In this document: positions 53,401 to 63,561 of the stretch, piece by piece
How the letters are laid out: each line of letters begins with the position of its first letter
Position numbering within the stretch: position 1 is the first letter of the stretch
Source of the DNA: Seminavis robusta
Taxonomy: Eukaryota; Bacillariophyta; Bacillariophyceae; Naviculales; Naviculaceae
Assembly: GCA_903772945.1 (NCBI GenBank)
Contig: CAICTM010000079.1
Location: 62,001 to 126,000 of the forward strand
Direction: 5' to 3'
DNA: 64,000 nt
The notes under the pieces: model-generated
Told to the model about the DNA's origin: nothing
The model's input: the letters and a program-made list of their open reading frames with translations, nothing else
The model's database searches: none
Translations under genes and position numbers: made by a program

Positions 53401-55459
53401 GCTACTCATTCCGGCCACTTCTCAGGTGGTGGTGCCTCGGAATTATTTGCAGAAAAGATTCTCGATCTCAAGAGTCTGCTGAAGGAGGAAAAGGAAACTA
53501 GAAGTCTCACCAATACTCCCTCTCAGGCTCCATCAATCGGCGACCCTGAGGCACATTATCCTCAAGACCCGGATATTGACTTTGGTCCTGCCGATTTGAC
53601 GTTTGCAAGGAGAGCTTATCGCCTAGCAAACATCCCGGCGTCAACATACATTACCATTGTCTCGCAGGCACAAGATGATGAGAGCCTTGTTCTCATTTCG
53701 AAAGATGCAAAAGAATACCACTTGACAATTGCATCAATCAGTCCATTTCCTTCTGACAAAATCGAAATGAAGGTCATTCCTCACGCGCTTGTGGACTACG
53801 GGATCTCCACCAGTCGAGAACATATTTATGTTTGCTTTTCACTTTTCATCAAGGTCGTCCCAAACACGGCTGCTGGTTTGCTTTCCTTTCTGACCATGGA
53901 TGCAGCCGATCCTACCGATGTGGTGTCGACGGATGGACTGGCAGTTTCCGTGTGGCCCAAATTGGAGTACCAGCAAATGTACGGTGACGCGTGGAGAATG
54001 ATGCGAGATTACTTTTACGATCCTGACATGACTGGGATAAACTGGGATCAAATGTACCATCGATATCATGCTTTATTGCGCCGTTGTGCAAAGAGGGAAG
54101 AGTTGGACGACGTTCTTGCGCAAATGGCGTCGGAAGTTTCAGCTTTGCACGTCTTTGTCTATGGCGGTGAATACAACCATCCATTGGCTGGTGATCCGGC
54201 GATTAGAGCTCATATTCCAGCCAGTTTCGGCGTTGCGATGCAGCGGTCAGCAGAATGGAAAGGATATGTCATCACGTCTCTTCCCGAGCTTGATCCAGAC
54301 TTCAGTATGATGGACGGTGAAGAAATATTCAGCCCATTGAGCAATCAAACTTTGCGTTTAAGTGGCCAAAAGGGCTTGAGTGTGGGTGATGTGATTGTTT
54401 CCGTGAACGGTGAGAGCGTGATGCAGGTTCCAGATATTCATATGCTTCTTCGCGGCTTGGGTCACCAGAGCGTCCGTCTAGATGTTCTTCGAATAGGTTC
54501 CTCTGGCCAAGAAACCAAGGACAGCGTGGATCCCGAGCCTCTTATCGCCGTTCCTATTGCTGGGTCTGATGACCTTCTCTATAGTGCGTGGGAGTGGAAG
54601 ACTCGACGGACAGCGAAAAGCCTCGCAGAGAAGGCGAAGTTCTCGGTAGGGTACGCACACTTGAGATCGATGGGATCTCCAGGAGATATCGACTCGTTCT
54701 ATCGTGGTTTCTTCGCTGATTTCGACAAGGATGCTTTGATAATTGATGTTCGACACAATTTGGGAGGCAACATTGATTGGTGGCTGCTCGATGTTCTTCA
54801 GCGCAAGGCCTGGATGTATTGGACATCCAGATCGCAGAACGCAACGACAGGTGGGCTAGGATGGGACGAACAGTTCTCTTTCAGAGGACATCTTGTGGTA
54901 CTCATAGACGAAAAGTCCTCGAGTGACGCTGAAGGTTTTTCTCGTGGTGTTTCGGAGCTTGGTCTTGGACGTCTTGTTGGAACTCGGACGTGGGGAGGCA
55001 AGTATGCTTGTGCTGGCTGTAGCTTGCAGTGCAGCACGGTATTAGCTCAACTGTGATTCTTGTTTTGTTGTGTCAGGAGGAATATGGCTCAGCTCCGACA
55101 ACACTCTGGTTGACGGTGGTATCGCATCGGTGAGTTTGACGCTTGCTTTTCAAAGCTTTTCTGATTGCTCTACGGGTGATTTTACTGACGCTTCTATTTT
55201 CCAACCAAAGGCACCTGAGGACGGAACCTACAACGAGAAGCTCGGTCCTGGGCTCGGCATCGAGCAAATGGGAGTCGAGCCGGACATTATGGTAGACAAC
55301 AACCCTCGCACCACATACGATGGCAGGGACACTCAAATGGAACATGCCATAGAGGTGCTGAAGGATTGGCTCGAAAAGGAACCTGTGGTCATTCCTCCTG
55401 AACCAGCGCACAAACGCAATATGGCGTATGACGATAGCCAGAGTTGTAAAGCTACTTAG
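50485..55459 (+). CDS. Tricorn-like protease with membrane anchor (S41 family)
   Basis: Three exons: 50485-54997, 55077-55129 and 55211-55459. The first intron is GC-AG (GAG|GCAAGT...TGTCAG, 79 bp), the second GT-AG (81 bp, no in-frame stop). About 1604 residues; an in-frame ATG at 50467 would add six. A polar N-terminus is followed by a membrane segment (SWIGLFVIMGLLVMAMFAYW) and an Asp/Asn-rich stretch. Then come two beta-propeller-like regions, a PDZ-like part (GLSVGDVIVSVNGESV) and the S41 core: DALIIDVRHNLGGNIDWW, LVVLIDEKSSSDAEGFSRG with the likely nucleophile Ser near 1480, and GTRTWGG|GIWLSSDNTLVDGG. It ends with GVEPDIMVDNNP. Tricorn cuts peptides released by the proteasome in archaea; here the anchor suggests an endomembrane or surface protease. 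Confidence 0.92.
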
Positions 55460-55859
55460 AACCGGCAATCAATCGGGCACAGTCGATGCAACCGAATTCA
55501 CTAGCTAGATCCAGCACCTCAGTGTCCAAGTTGAATGGTGTGTGTGTGTTGTGGTGGCGCTAAGGCTAGCCTAAAGTCCATGAAATATATGACGGGAGTA
55601 ATGAAGCTCTGGTACATGTACCGCGTCGAGTAGGCAACAATCATTGTGTATCCAAAAGAACTCAGCGCAGGACCCGGGCTCCACTCTTGTTATGTACCAC
55701 ACCAATAGATGGCCTGTCTCCAACCAAGCATAGATCCATCGTTGATCCTCATTTCTTTGTTGGACCTCGGACGTGGGGAGGCAAGTATGCTTGTGCTGGC
55801 TGTAGCTTGCAGTGCAGCACGGTATTAGCTCAACTGTGATTCTTGTTTTGTTGTGTCAG

Positions 55860-56242
55860 GAGGAATATGGCTCAGCTCGGACAGCACTCTGGTTGACGGT
55901 GGTATCGCATCGGTGAGTTTGACGCTTGCTTTTCAAAGTTTTTCTGATTGCTCTGCCGGTGATTTTACTGATGCTTGTATTTTCCAACCAAAGGCACATG
56001 AGGACAGAACCTACAAAGAGAAGCTGGGTCCTGGGCTCGGCATCGAGCAAATGGGAGTCGAGCCGGACATTATGGTAGACAACAACCCTCGCACCACATA
56101 CGATGGCAGGGACACTCAAATGGAACATGCCATAGAGGTGCTGAAGGATTGGCTCGAAAAGGAACCTGTGGTCATTCCTCCTGAACCAGCGCACAAACGC
56201 AATATGGCGTATGACGATAGCCAGAGTTGTAAAGCTACTTAG
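55860..56242 (+). pseudogene. Second copy of the tricorn terminal exons
   Basis: Same exon-intron-exon layout as 55077-55459 with both splice sites and the stop intact, but it lacks the catalytic exon. It differs from the functional copy in a few codons, for example AHEDRTYKEK in place of APEDGTYNEK. It could serve as an alternative last exon if splicing skips the first copy; otherwise it is a gene fragment. Confidence 0.75.
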
Positions 56243-56642
56243 AACCGGCAATCAATCGGGCACAGTGGATGCAACCGAATTCACTAGCTAGATCCAGCAC
56301 CTCAGTGTCCGAGTTGAATGGTGTGTGTGTGTTGTGGTGGCGCTAAGGCTAGCCTAAAGTCCATGAAATATATGACGGGAGTAATGAAGCTCTGGTACAT
56401 GTACCGCGTCGAGTAGGCAACAATCATTGTGTATCCAAAAGAACTCAGCGCAGGACCCGGGCTCCACTCTTGTTATGTACCACACCAATAGATGGCCTGT
56501 CTCCAACCAAGCATAGATCCATCGTTGATCCTCATTTCTTTGTTGGAACTGGGACGTGGGGAGGCAAGTATGCTTGTGCTGGCTGTAGCTTGCAGTGCAG
56601 CACGGTATTAGCTCAACTGTGATTCTTGTTTTGTTGTGTCAG

Positions 56643-57025
56643 GAGGAATATGGCTCAGCTCCGACAACACTCTGGTTGACGGTGGTATCGCATCGGTGAG
56701 TTTGACGCTTGCTTTTCAAAGTTTTTCTGATTGCTCTGCCGGTGATTTTACTGATGCTTGTATTTTCCAACCAAAGGCACATGAGGACAGAACCTACAAA
56801 GAGAAGCTGGGTCCTGGGCTCGGCATCGAGCAAATGGGAGTCGAGCCGGACATTATGGTAGACAACAACCCTCGCACCACATACGATGGCAGGGACACTC
56901 AACTGGAACACGCCATAGAGGTGCCGAAGGATTGGCTCGAAAAGGAACCTGTGGTCATTCCTCCTGAACCAGCCCACAAACGCAATATGGCGTATGACGA
57001 TAGCCAGAGTTGTAAAGCTACTTAG
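56643..57025 (+). pseudogene. Third copy of the tricorn terminal exons
   Basis: Shares the AHEDRTYKEK version with the second copy and has further changes (LEHAIEVPKDW in place of MEHAIEVLKDW). Splice sites and stop are intact. Copies two and three are closer to each other than to copy one over the last exon, suggesting the third arose from the second, or that copy one has been held by selection. Confidence 0.75.
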
Positions 57026-57473
57026 AACCGGCAATCAATCGGGCACAGTCGATGCAACCGAATTCACTAGCTAGATCCAGCACCTCAGTGTCCGAGTTGA
57101 ATGGTGTGTGTGTGTTGTGGTGGCGCTAAGGCTAGCCTAAAGTCCATGAAATATATGATGGGAGTAATGAAGCTCTGGTACATGTACTGCGTCGAGTATG
57201 AATCAATCATCATGTATCCAAAAGAACTCAGCGCAGGACCCGGGCTCCACTCTTGCTATGTACCATACCAATAGATGGCCTGTCTCCAACCAAGCATAGA
57301 TCCATCGTTGATCCTCATTTCTACATGATGTGTAAGAGTAGCATTAGTCAGACAGGCCCTACATACAACGAATGCCGTTGGCCTTTTCTGGCCAACACAT
57401 GCATTGTCTCGACTGCATGGGACTTGGTTGCATGTGCTGCATGATGTCTGAACTAAATTCACACCTTGGTTTA

Positions 57474-58363
57474 TTATCCGGAACGCACTCCTGCAACGAA
57501 ACCACCGCCAAAGCCACCACCCGCCGGGAGACTGTATTGCAGTACGGACATGATTTTATCCATGGCAAGTTGTGCATCTGCTTGATCCACTTTACCATCC
57601 TTGTTCAAATCCATGGTCTTTTCAAAGTCCTTTTGCAGCTTGGCGTGGTCTACCTCAATATAGCCATAGTAGGAGAGTGTCTGCAAGCTCATGAATCCAA
57701 GTCCTGATGAATGAAAGAATGAATGAACGAAACAGAAAATATGAATTAGTTGTGGCAGAGAACGTACAGCTTTTCTGACAAAAAGAGACTCCATGCTACC
57801 AGTGCGTATACACCATACTCACCAAAAACCACGGCAGCACCTCTGCCGATTGTCTTCAGGGCATACCCAGAGCAATATCCACAGACAAAGCCATAGGAGA
57901 GTTGAGAAGGAATTCCGGTATCGTAGGCACCTTGGATCTGAAGAAGAAAGAAAGATTGAATTGTGAGCTCCTTGCTCAGAATATTCGATTCACCACTCTT
58001 CTTTTCGAAGTTGAGTACTAGTATAGTACCGGTAGTATTGGTCCGCACCTTTTCTCCGGATGCCTTGGCTACCTTGTCCCAGAAATCCGAGTCTGCGACC
58101 TGGGTGACGCTCTTCATCCAATCGGTGTTGCCATCCTTGTCCTTTTGCGCAATGGACTCGAAGAATCCCTTATCCTTGCCTTCACAGAGCGCAGCTATTC
58201 CAGCGGACGACGAAACCAACGAGAAAGCCAGGGCCGTCAGCCCGGGAGAGGAAGCAGAAAACCGAGACAGGGCAGTCTTGGAGACAGATAATTGCCGACG
58301 AGCCACAACAGAGCCTTGAAGCGTGGCTTTGGTAGCGGCAGAGAGCAACGTCTTGTGCATCAT
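57474..58363 (-). CDS. FUN14-family mitochondrial membrane protein with an EF-hand
   Basis: Three exons on the minus strand: 58363-58049, 57937-57823 and 57703-57474; GT-AG introns of 111 and 119 bp; 219 residues. The first 60 residues are basic and Ser/Ala-rich (TKATLQGSVVARRQLSVSKT), a likely mitochondrial leader. The FUN14 core follows: LSYGFVCGYCSGYALKTIGR, GAAVVFGLGFMSLQTLSYYGYI and the C-terminal LPAGGGFGGGFVAGVR. Between these is a canonical EF-hand loop, DLNKDGKVDQAD (about 175-186). Animal FUNDC1 is a mitophagy receptor on the outer mitochondrial membrane, but the LC3-binding motif is not evident here. A single EF-hand inside a FUN14 protein suggests calcium input; that is inference. 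Confidence 0.88.
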
Positions 58364-58856
58364 GCTTTTGTATTGGAATAACAACTGGACTAAAGATACT
58401 GTAGATGTGACCCACCCTGCGAAGAAGAATAGGTTGCGTGCGAATGAAGAAGAAAGAAGATCCAAATTCGAATGAGAATCTTTTCTCATTTATGCCCATA
58501 AGGGATAAGGTTTAATGGCCACATTTCACCCCCTTGCGTGCAACTGGGCATCCTCCCTTCATTGGATTTCATTGGAATAATTATTCTTGCCTGTTGTCGT
58601 CCCAACGGCTTGCAAAGACCGTTTGCGCACTGCATCGAAAGACAACGGTTTTGTCAAGGTGTTTTTCATCACATAGATCGATTCCATGCAGCTTTAGTTT
58701 GATCAAGCAGACAGACACCATCATCCGACAGACCAGAAGTAGTACCTGCTGCATGGTCCCTCCAGAGAACAATCCAAACAAGAGTGTCCAAGAGCGCTAG
58801 CTAGCAAGTCTACTAATAGGGGCTTGGTGGTGGAGTGGATGACCTGAGCTGCCGTC
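58364..58856. promoter_or_regulatory. Divergent promoter region, FUN14 / Myb gene
   Basis: 493 bp between two opposed start codons, with no gene in it. A GCGCTAGCTAGC word occurs at 58795-58804, about 50 bp upstream of the Myb gene start. Confidence 0.45.
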
Positions 58857-60927
58857 ATGCCTACGATTGCTTCCGACGAACATTCTTCTGCCCATGAACA
58901 ACATCATGGTTCCGTCGTCCATCATCCAACCGAACGTTGTTCGGGATGCAATGCCTCCAACTTGTCACTCTTAGCATGCGATGATCCTGATTTCCGGAAT
59001 CTCAGCAACGTTCCTGGAACCAAACCGCGGTACGAACAGTCGTCAATCTGCAGATTTGTTAGTGTGTTGGATCTATCCCAGAGTGGCTTTCTGGGACATA
59101 GATTGCAGTGGCTCATTGCAGAGACACTTGTGGTGGTGTGGATAATGTCCACTCTTGCAGTATCATCATCCTCTAGGAGGCGGGGTTGTTGGGGAATGGT
59201 TCCCGATGCATGGGAGTTAGATGTTGTGCTGTCACTGGACATTGATTTATCCTGGACTTTTGTGCCACTGGGATGTTGCTGCCATCAAACCTTCTGCCAT
59301 CTCTTATTCACTTCTCTTCTTCTCTTGATTTTCTGATTGATTCAGGTTCTGTGCCAATTGCATGATTGGCAAAAAGGTCCGGGTCTTTTGGCCAGTAGAC
59401 AGTAGCTGGTACACGGGTGTTGTGCTGCAGTATGACGCCAACACGGGGGAACATCTTCTCAAATACGAAGATGAAGACACAGAATGGGTAAAGGTAGGTT
59501 GCACATCAATCATAGAGTCGATACGGTTGGTACACTATTAGGATCCAGCGCATTAGGCTCACCTATATGCTTTGCTTCCTCAGATTGGGGAAAGTAATAC
59601 CTGTGCACCTCCAGGCGGATCCGTTCAAGATCCATCCTTGCCGAATGACGAAGCTGGCTTGGAAATGCCTTCTCACCCTCCTCCTCCTGGCAATGATGGG
59701 ATGGATCACCATCGCAAGAGCGATGTTCAGCCCCAGCCGCCTCATACGCAAGGATCTTTCGCCTCGGCCGAACATCCACCCGGAAGAAATACTCCGGACC
59801 GTCAATGGCCCATGGAACAACCACGTCACATTCACCCCGATGGTACGCCTCCTGGGTATGGCATGTACCCCGGCGCTGGTGGTGGCGGATATGGAATGCA
59901 TCCCGAACATTATCCTCCATCCAGCTACCATCATCACCACCCACATCATCCTCCTCCCCATCACATGACCCCCAGTCCATACGGTGGTCCTCAATACCAT
60001 GGCTATCCACCTCCAGTAATGGGCCTACCTCCGGGATTGGTGAGCAGTGCACGAGACGACTCGCATCGGCATTCTCCTCATCCCTCCAAGGCGCCATCAG
60101 AGCCCAGCTCCTCACCAACATCCATGACTGGGAGTGTGACCAAGCGGAAGGCAGGCCCGAAGGCGTGGACCAAAGAAGAAGATGCCAAGTTGCTGAGTAT
60201 TGTACAAAGCATGCGCATGCCTATGAAATGGTCCATTGTAGCTCAGTCGTTGCCGGATCGTACTGGTAAACAATGTCGAGAGCGCTACGTGAACCACCTC
60301 AACCCGCGCCTCAAGGTAACGGATTGGAGTCCGGTCGAAGATGCCACAATCTTTTACTTTTACAACATTTCTGGGAGCCACTGGGCCAAAATGAGTCGGG
60401 GAATTCCGGGGCGAACCGACAATGGGATTAAAAATAGGTTCCACAATCTCCGTCGACAGCTGGAACGAGAAGATGAACACCGTTTGCGGCTCAGTACAGC
60501 AGAGAACTTCCCCGAGGAGATTCGTCTAGACCGCATACGAGACTTCCCCGAAAAGCTGCAGGGCAAAGCAGCCGATTTGTGGGACATGAAGAACGGGATT
60601 GGCGTCTTGGCAGCACAGAGCGTTCTAGGTGGTAGCATTTCTCGAAACTCGAGTCGGTTTGGTCCTTTTCGCAAGGCAGAAGACGGAGACATGTGTGTCA
60701 GATGCGGAATGCTCATGCCCAGTCTTCACACTGGCTCCGAGCTGTGCACCAAGAGCGGTTGGTGCCAGAGCTGCACGCGCATCCCTCCACACATTTGCTG
60801 CAACTTGCTGCGCGAATGTCTGAACCTCCGACGAGAACAAGACACCAAACTTCGGGATGTCATTGAATCCTGGGAAGAATTCTTTGGCAACGGAGAACAA
60901 AGCGATGGAGAGCAGAAATCTGAATGA
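58857..60927 (+). CDS. Tudor-like / R2R3-Myb / Cys-rich nuclear regulator
   Basis: Three exons: 58857-59029, 59346-59493 and 59584-60927. Introns are 316 and 90 bp, GT-AG; the first splice is the least certain, chosen because it keeps frame into FCANC. About 554 residues. Parts in order: a CSGC...C...FCANC cluster (about 29-63), a Tudor/PWWP-like barrel (KKVRVFWPVDSSWYTGVV, then YEDEDTEWVK, about 66-107) and a long Pro/His/Gly-rich linker. Then come two Myb repeats (WTKEEDAKLLSIVQ...WSIVAQSLPDRTGKQCRERY at 302-348; WSPVEDATIFY...WAKMSRGIPGRTDNGIKNRF at 355-397) and a C-terminal Cys cluster (CVRCG...CQSC...CC, about 483-523). R2R3-Myb repeats bind DNA; the barrel may read methylated histone tails. 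A transcription or chromatin role is inferred. Confidence 0.85.
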
Positions 60928-61532
60928 GCGTTTGTGGAGTAATGCCTTTTCTTGGAAGTCTTACATGTAACTAATCAAGAAGGCATTTGAGGCCACCAAG
61001 GACGAAGCTCTGTGCGATAATGGCTTGTCGACGAGGCTAGCTGGCTAATACGAGAGAAAAACTGATACCCCTCTCTGCAAACTTTCTCGTTCATATTTGT
61101 AGTCTAGCTGCCTGCAAGCATGCTGTTGTCTTGATGGATGTTGCCAAAACATTGGACGGCGAAGTCACAAAAGCAGCAGACGTATCAGCGTTGCTGAGTG
61201 ACCAGAGTAGCAGTCTAGCAACCAGACTGTGCGGGAGCTTGTCACGGATAAGGTCAAAGAGACGTCGATCTTTTTTGAGACTCCCTCCATCACATTGTGT
61301 AGGACTGTCGATGCCAGTGAAAGTTTGCATGCAGAACTAGATCTACTTCACATACATGTCCTGCAGCTGTGAAGCTCATAGCGATGCCAGGGCGATTTGT
61401 TGACAAATTATTCATGACTAACTTGAATTAGCTAGTCTTTAAATAGAGCGTACCGTATGACGCATTGTGGATTGGTGTCTACCGTACCATCTTTGGAAGA
61501 GTTTCATTGCAGCAATAATATTGGCAACTTTG
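60928..61532. other. Intergenic region between convergent genes
   Basis: No supported gene; short frames at 61091-61340 show no domain. GCGTACCGTATGACG and CTACCGTACC words occur at 61446-61490. Confidence 0.4.
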
Positions 61533-62372
61533 TCACACCACATTGTCCCCTTCCGTGGCGCCCAATCGTTCCAGTCCTGCCGTTGGCGGTTTGTAGTAAT
61601 CAATGAAATCGGGGTTGCTGAGGATGAGGAAAATGTGCAGGATTCCTACGGCCAAAAAGGCAATTCCAGTGGCCCACCCAAGATATTCCACAGTTTGGCT
61701 CTGTTCACCCATCAATCCCAAGCAAAGAAAGGCGACAAAGATCAGGTAGAATCCTTTGCCTTTCAAGCCATACATGAATCCGAAATTCTATTTAAAAAAA
61801 AGAGAAGAAGACAGATGTGAGAGACCAATCGACACCACAGAATGTAATGTCAAAGGGTAGCATTTCATGAATAAAATATACCGTACCTTTCTGAGGGTCT
61901 TGTTGACTGCTGGGACAGGCATCCACCACATCATTTCATACAAGAATAGAAGCAGAGCAAACATGATCATGTAGGAAGCCAGGAAGGGTGTGGCGGCAAT
62001 GTCTTCCAGACTGGTAGCCTTGGTTTCCAGAAGCGTCAAGACTCCCAGTGTACCCATCGAACCGGCGAGAGCTAGACAAAGCACTGATAGCATGACAATC
62101 ATGCATCTAATCTGGCCTCTGTTTGTATTTTATAAAAAATGTCAAGAGAAGAACACAAGGTATGAGCCAAGATCCATCCAACTAAATCCAGTCACAATCC
62201 TGGTTGTACAGCAGTAATAGTACCGTGTCGTCAAAACTCACCCTCCTGATTCATCACCTCCATTGGCCGCGACAGGGGCAGCACCCGCAGCCACGGGTGG
62301 TGCTGGTGCAGGTGCCGGAGTAGATGTATCACCGGGCGTGGCCCAGTCTGGTTCGGCTCCGAATGGTGGCAT
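61533..62372 (-). CDS. COPI-associated-like four-span membrane protein
   Basis: Three exons on the minus strand: 62372-62242, 62118-61887 and 61787-61533; GT-AG introns of 123 and 99 bp; 205 residues. The N-terminus is Pro/Ala-rich. Four membrane segments follow: IVMLSVLCLALAGSMGTLGV, FLASYMIMFALLLFLYEMMW, FYLIFVAFLCLGLMG and LGWATGIAFLAVGILHIFLI. Between the second and third lies NFGFMYGLKGKGFYLIFVA, resembling the NxGFLYSxxGRGxFYIFxG pattern of the COPI-associated (COPI_assoc) family. The tail ends NPDFIDYYKPPTAG. Function within the early secretory pathway is only inferred from the family name. It is divergent from the borealin-like gene, 242 bp away. Confidence 0.75.
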
Positions 62373-62614
62373 TGTTATAGTATATCTTCGATCTTTGCTC
62401 AGCTGTTGTTGGTTGTTGTTGTCAACGACGAGTTGGATGGAAATGACTCGACTCATTCGACTCGACTCAACAAAAGCAAGCCTCACCGAAGAGGAAGCCG
62501 TTGATCTCTCATTCGTCACATTTTGTTCAAAAAGCAAAAAAAAACCTTCCCATTCTCCTCATCGTCATTCACTTCCATCCTTTCTTTCGCAGCAACAACA
62601 ACCAGGACGAGACC
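62373..62614. promoter_or_regulatory. Short shared promoter, COPI-associated / borealin-like genes
   Basis: 242 bp separate two opposed start codons, so both transcripts must start here. ACGAGTTGGATGGAAATGAC and a CGACTCATTCGACTCGACTC repeat (about 62448-62468) are the only notable words. No TATA element is clear. Confidence 0.45.
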
Positions 62615-63561
62615 ATGCCGGGATCTCGATCTCGAACGGAGCAGCTCCGTGAAGCTACCAAGCGACAGATTGTTGGTGTCTTGACGGACACGACCAACAA
62701 TCGAAAGTCCAGCACTGTCGTCGATGGGTCGGACCCCACTCATGTCTCCTTGATGATTCAAGATTTGCAGCGAGACTTTGATCGACGATTGGACGCCATC
62801 AAGTCGGAAATGCTGGCATGCAAACAGGATCAGTATCAAGCTCATTGCAAGGGAGTCATCAAGATCCCCAAGCCGACGCGATCCATGACGGTCAAAGAGT
62901 TCAATCAAAAGTACAATTGCAGTCTGTTGGATCTACTCCAAAACGTGCGAGCCCATGCCTCCGAAGGATTTGCCAGTATTCCCGCTGCTGTATGTGGCAA
63001 ACGAGAGCGATTGGAGACACCCATTCCGTTCCGCGGCAATCGAACCGTGCAGACTCCTTCCACCATCATTCGGACTGTCCGTCGTGGAGAAATAATGTTG
63101 TAAGTATCACTCTTGCATGCAATACTATTTCGAGTTTGCTTGAACCCGGCATCTATCTATCTTTCCAACTTGACTCAAATCTGTTGCTTCCATCGCCTCT
63201 CTCTTCTTCCTCTTTGATCAACGCGACAAATATCCATCTATCAATTTTCTACACTTATTTTGGCATGGATGGTTTCTGCAGCTCCAAAAATGGGTCTCCG
63301 GTGGACAATACCGATGAAGGGGCCTTGGTGGCGACCGTCACCAAAAAGCGACGCGGCAATGCCCCACCCGCAGCCACAGCCAACTTTGATATCAATGTCG
63401 GGGAAGGGAAATACATTTCATTGAATGATCCTTCGGGGCTTCAGAACCTAGACGCCAACATGAAAACCAATGCCGTGGCACAGCTCAAGGTATTGCAGGA
63501 TCAAATGGCAACCCTCATGGAACAACTGACCACAAACGAAAAAACCACCACCAAGAACTAA
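62615..63561 (+). CDS. Borealin-like chromosomal passenger protein
   Basis: Two exons, 62615-63099 and 63282-63561, over a 182 bp GTAAGT...CTGCAG intron; 254 residues. Borealin helps target the Aurora B complex to centromeres and the spindle midzone. An N-terminal helical part (LMIQDLQRDFDRRLDAIKSE) is where borealins meet INCENP and survivin. The most telling stretch crosses the splice: TPSTIIRTVRRGEIM|FSKNGSPVDN, matching the TP-x-R-xx-R-x-GE-x-x-x-S-x-NGSP motif of borealins. The C-terminal SLNDPSGLQNLDANMKT then VLQDQMATLMEQL resembles the borealin C-terminal dimer domain. An upstream in-frame ATG (62501) is less likely as it would enter the divergent promoter. Confidence 0.8.

Larger units (their letters stand above)
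54975..57322 (+). repeat. Three tandem 783-bp copies of the tricorn gene 3' end
   Basis: Units 54975-55757, 55758-56540 and 56541-57322 repeat with a period of exactly 783 bp. Each unit carries the end of the large exon (GGACGTGGGGAG), the GC-AG intron, the two last exons with stop, and about 300 bp of 3' flank. The units differ by only a few per cent or less by eye. The array starts and ends at shared TTGTTGGA-like sequence, suggesting a microhomology-driven duplication. Confidence 0.95.

Noticed and set aside
58857-59336. Unspliced 159-codon protein instead of the first exon of the Myb gene
   Set aside because: After about 59029 the frame becomes hydrophobic and unlike the start, while splicing at 59029/59346 gives a Cys pair and a Tudor-like barrel in frame.
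61091-61340. Overlapping 69-79 codon frames on both strands
   Set aside because: No family resemblance and no conserved features; they lie between two convergent genes.
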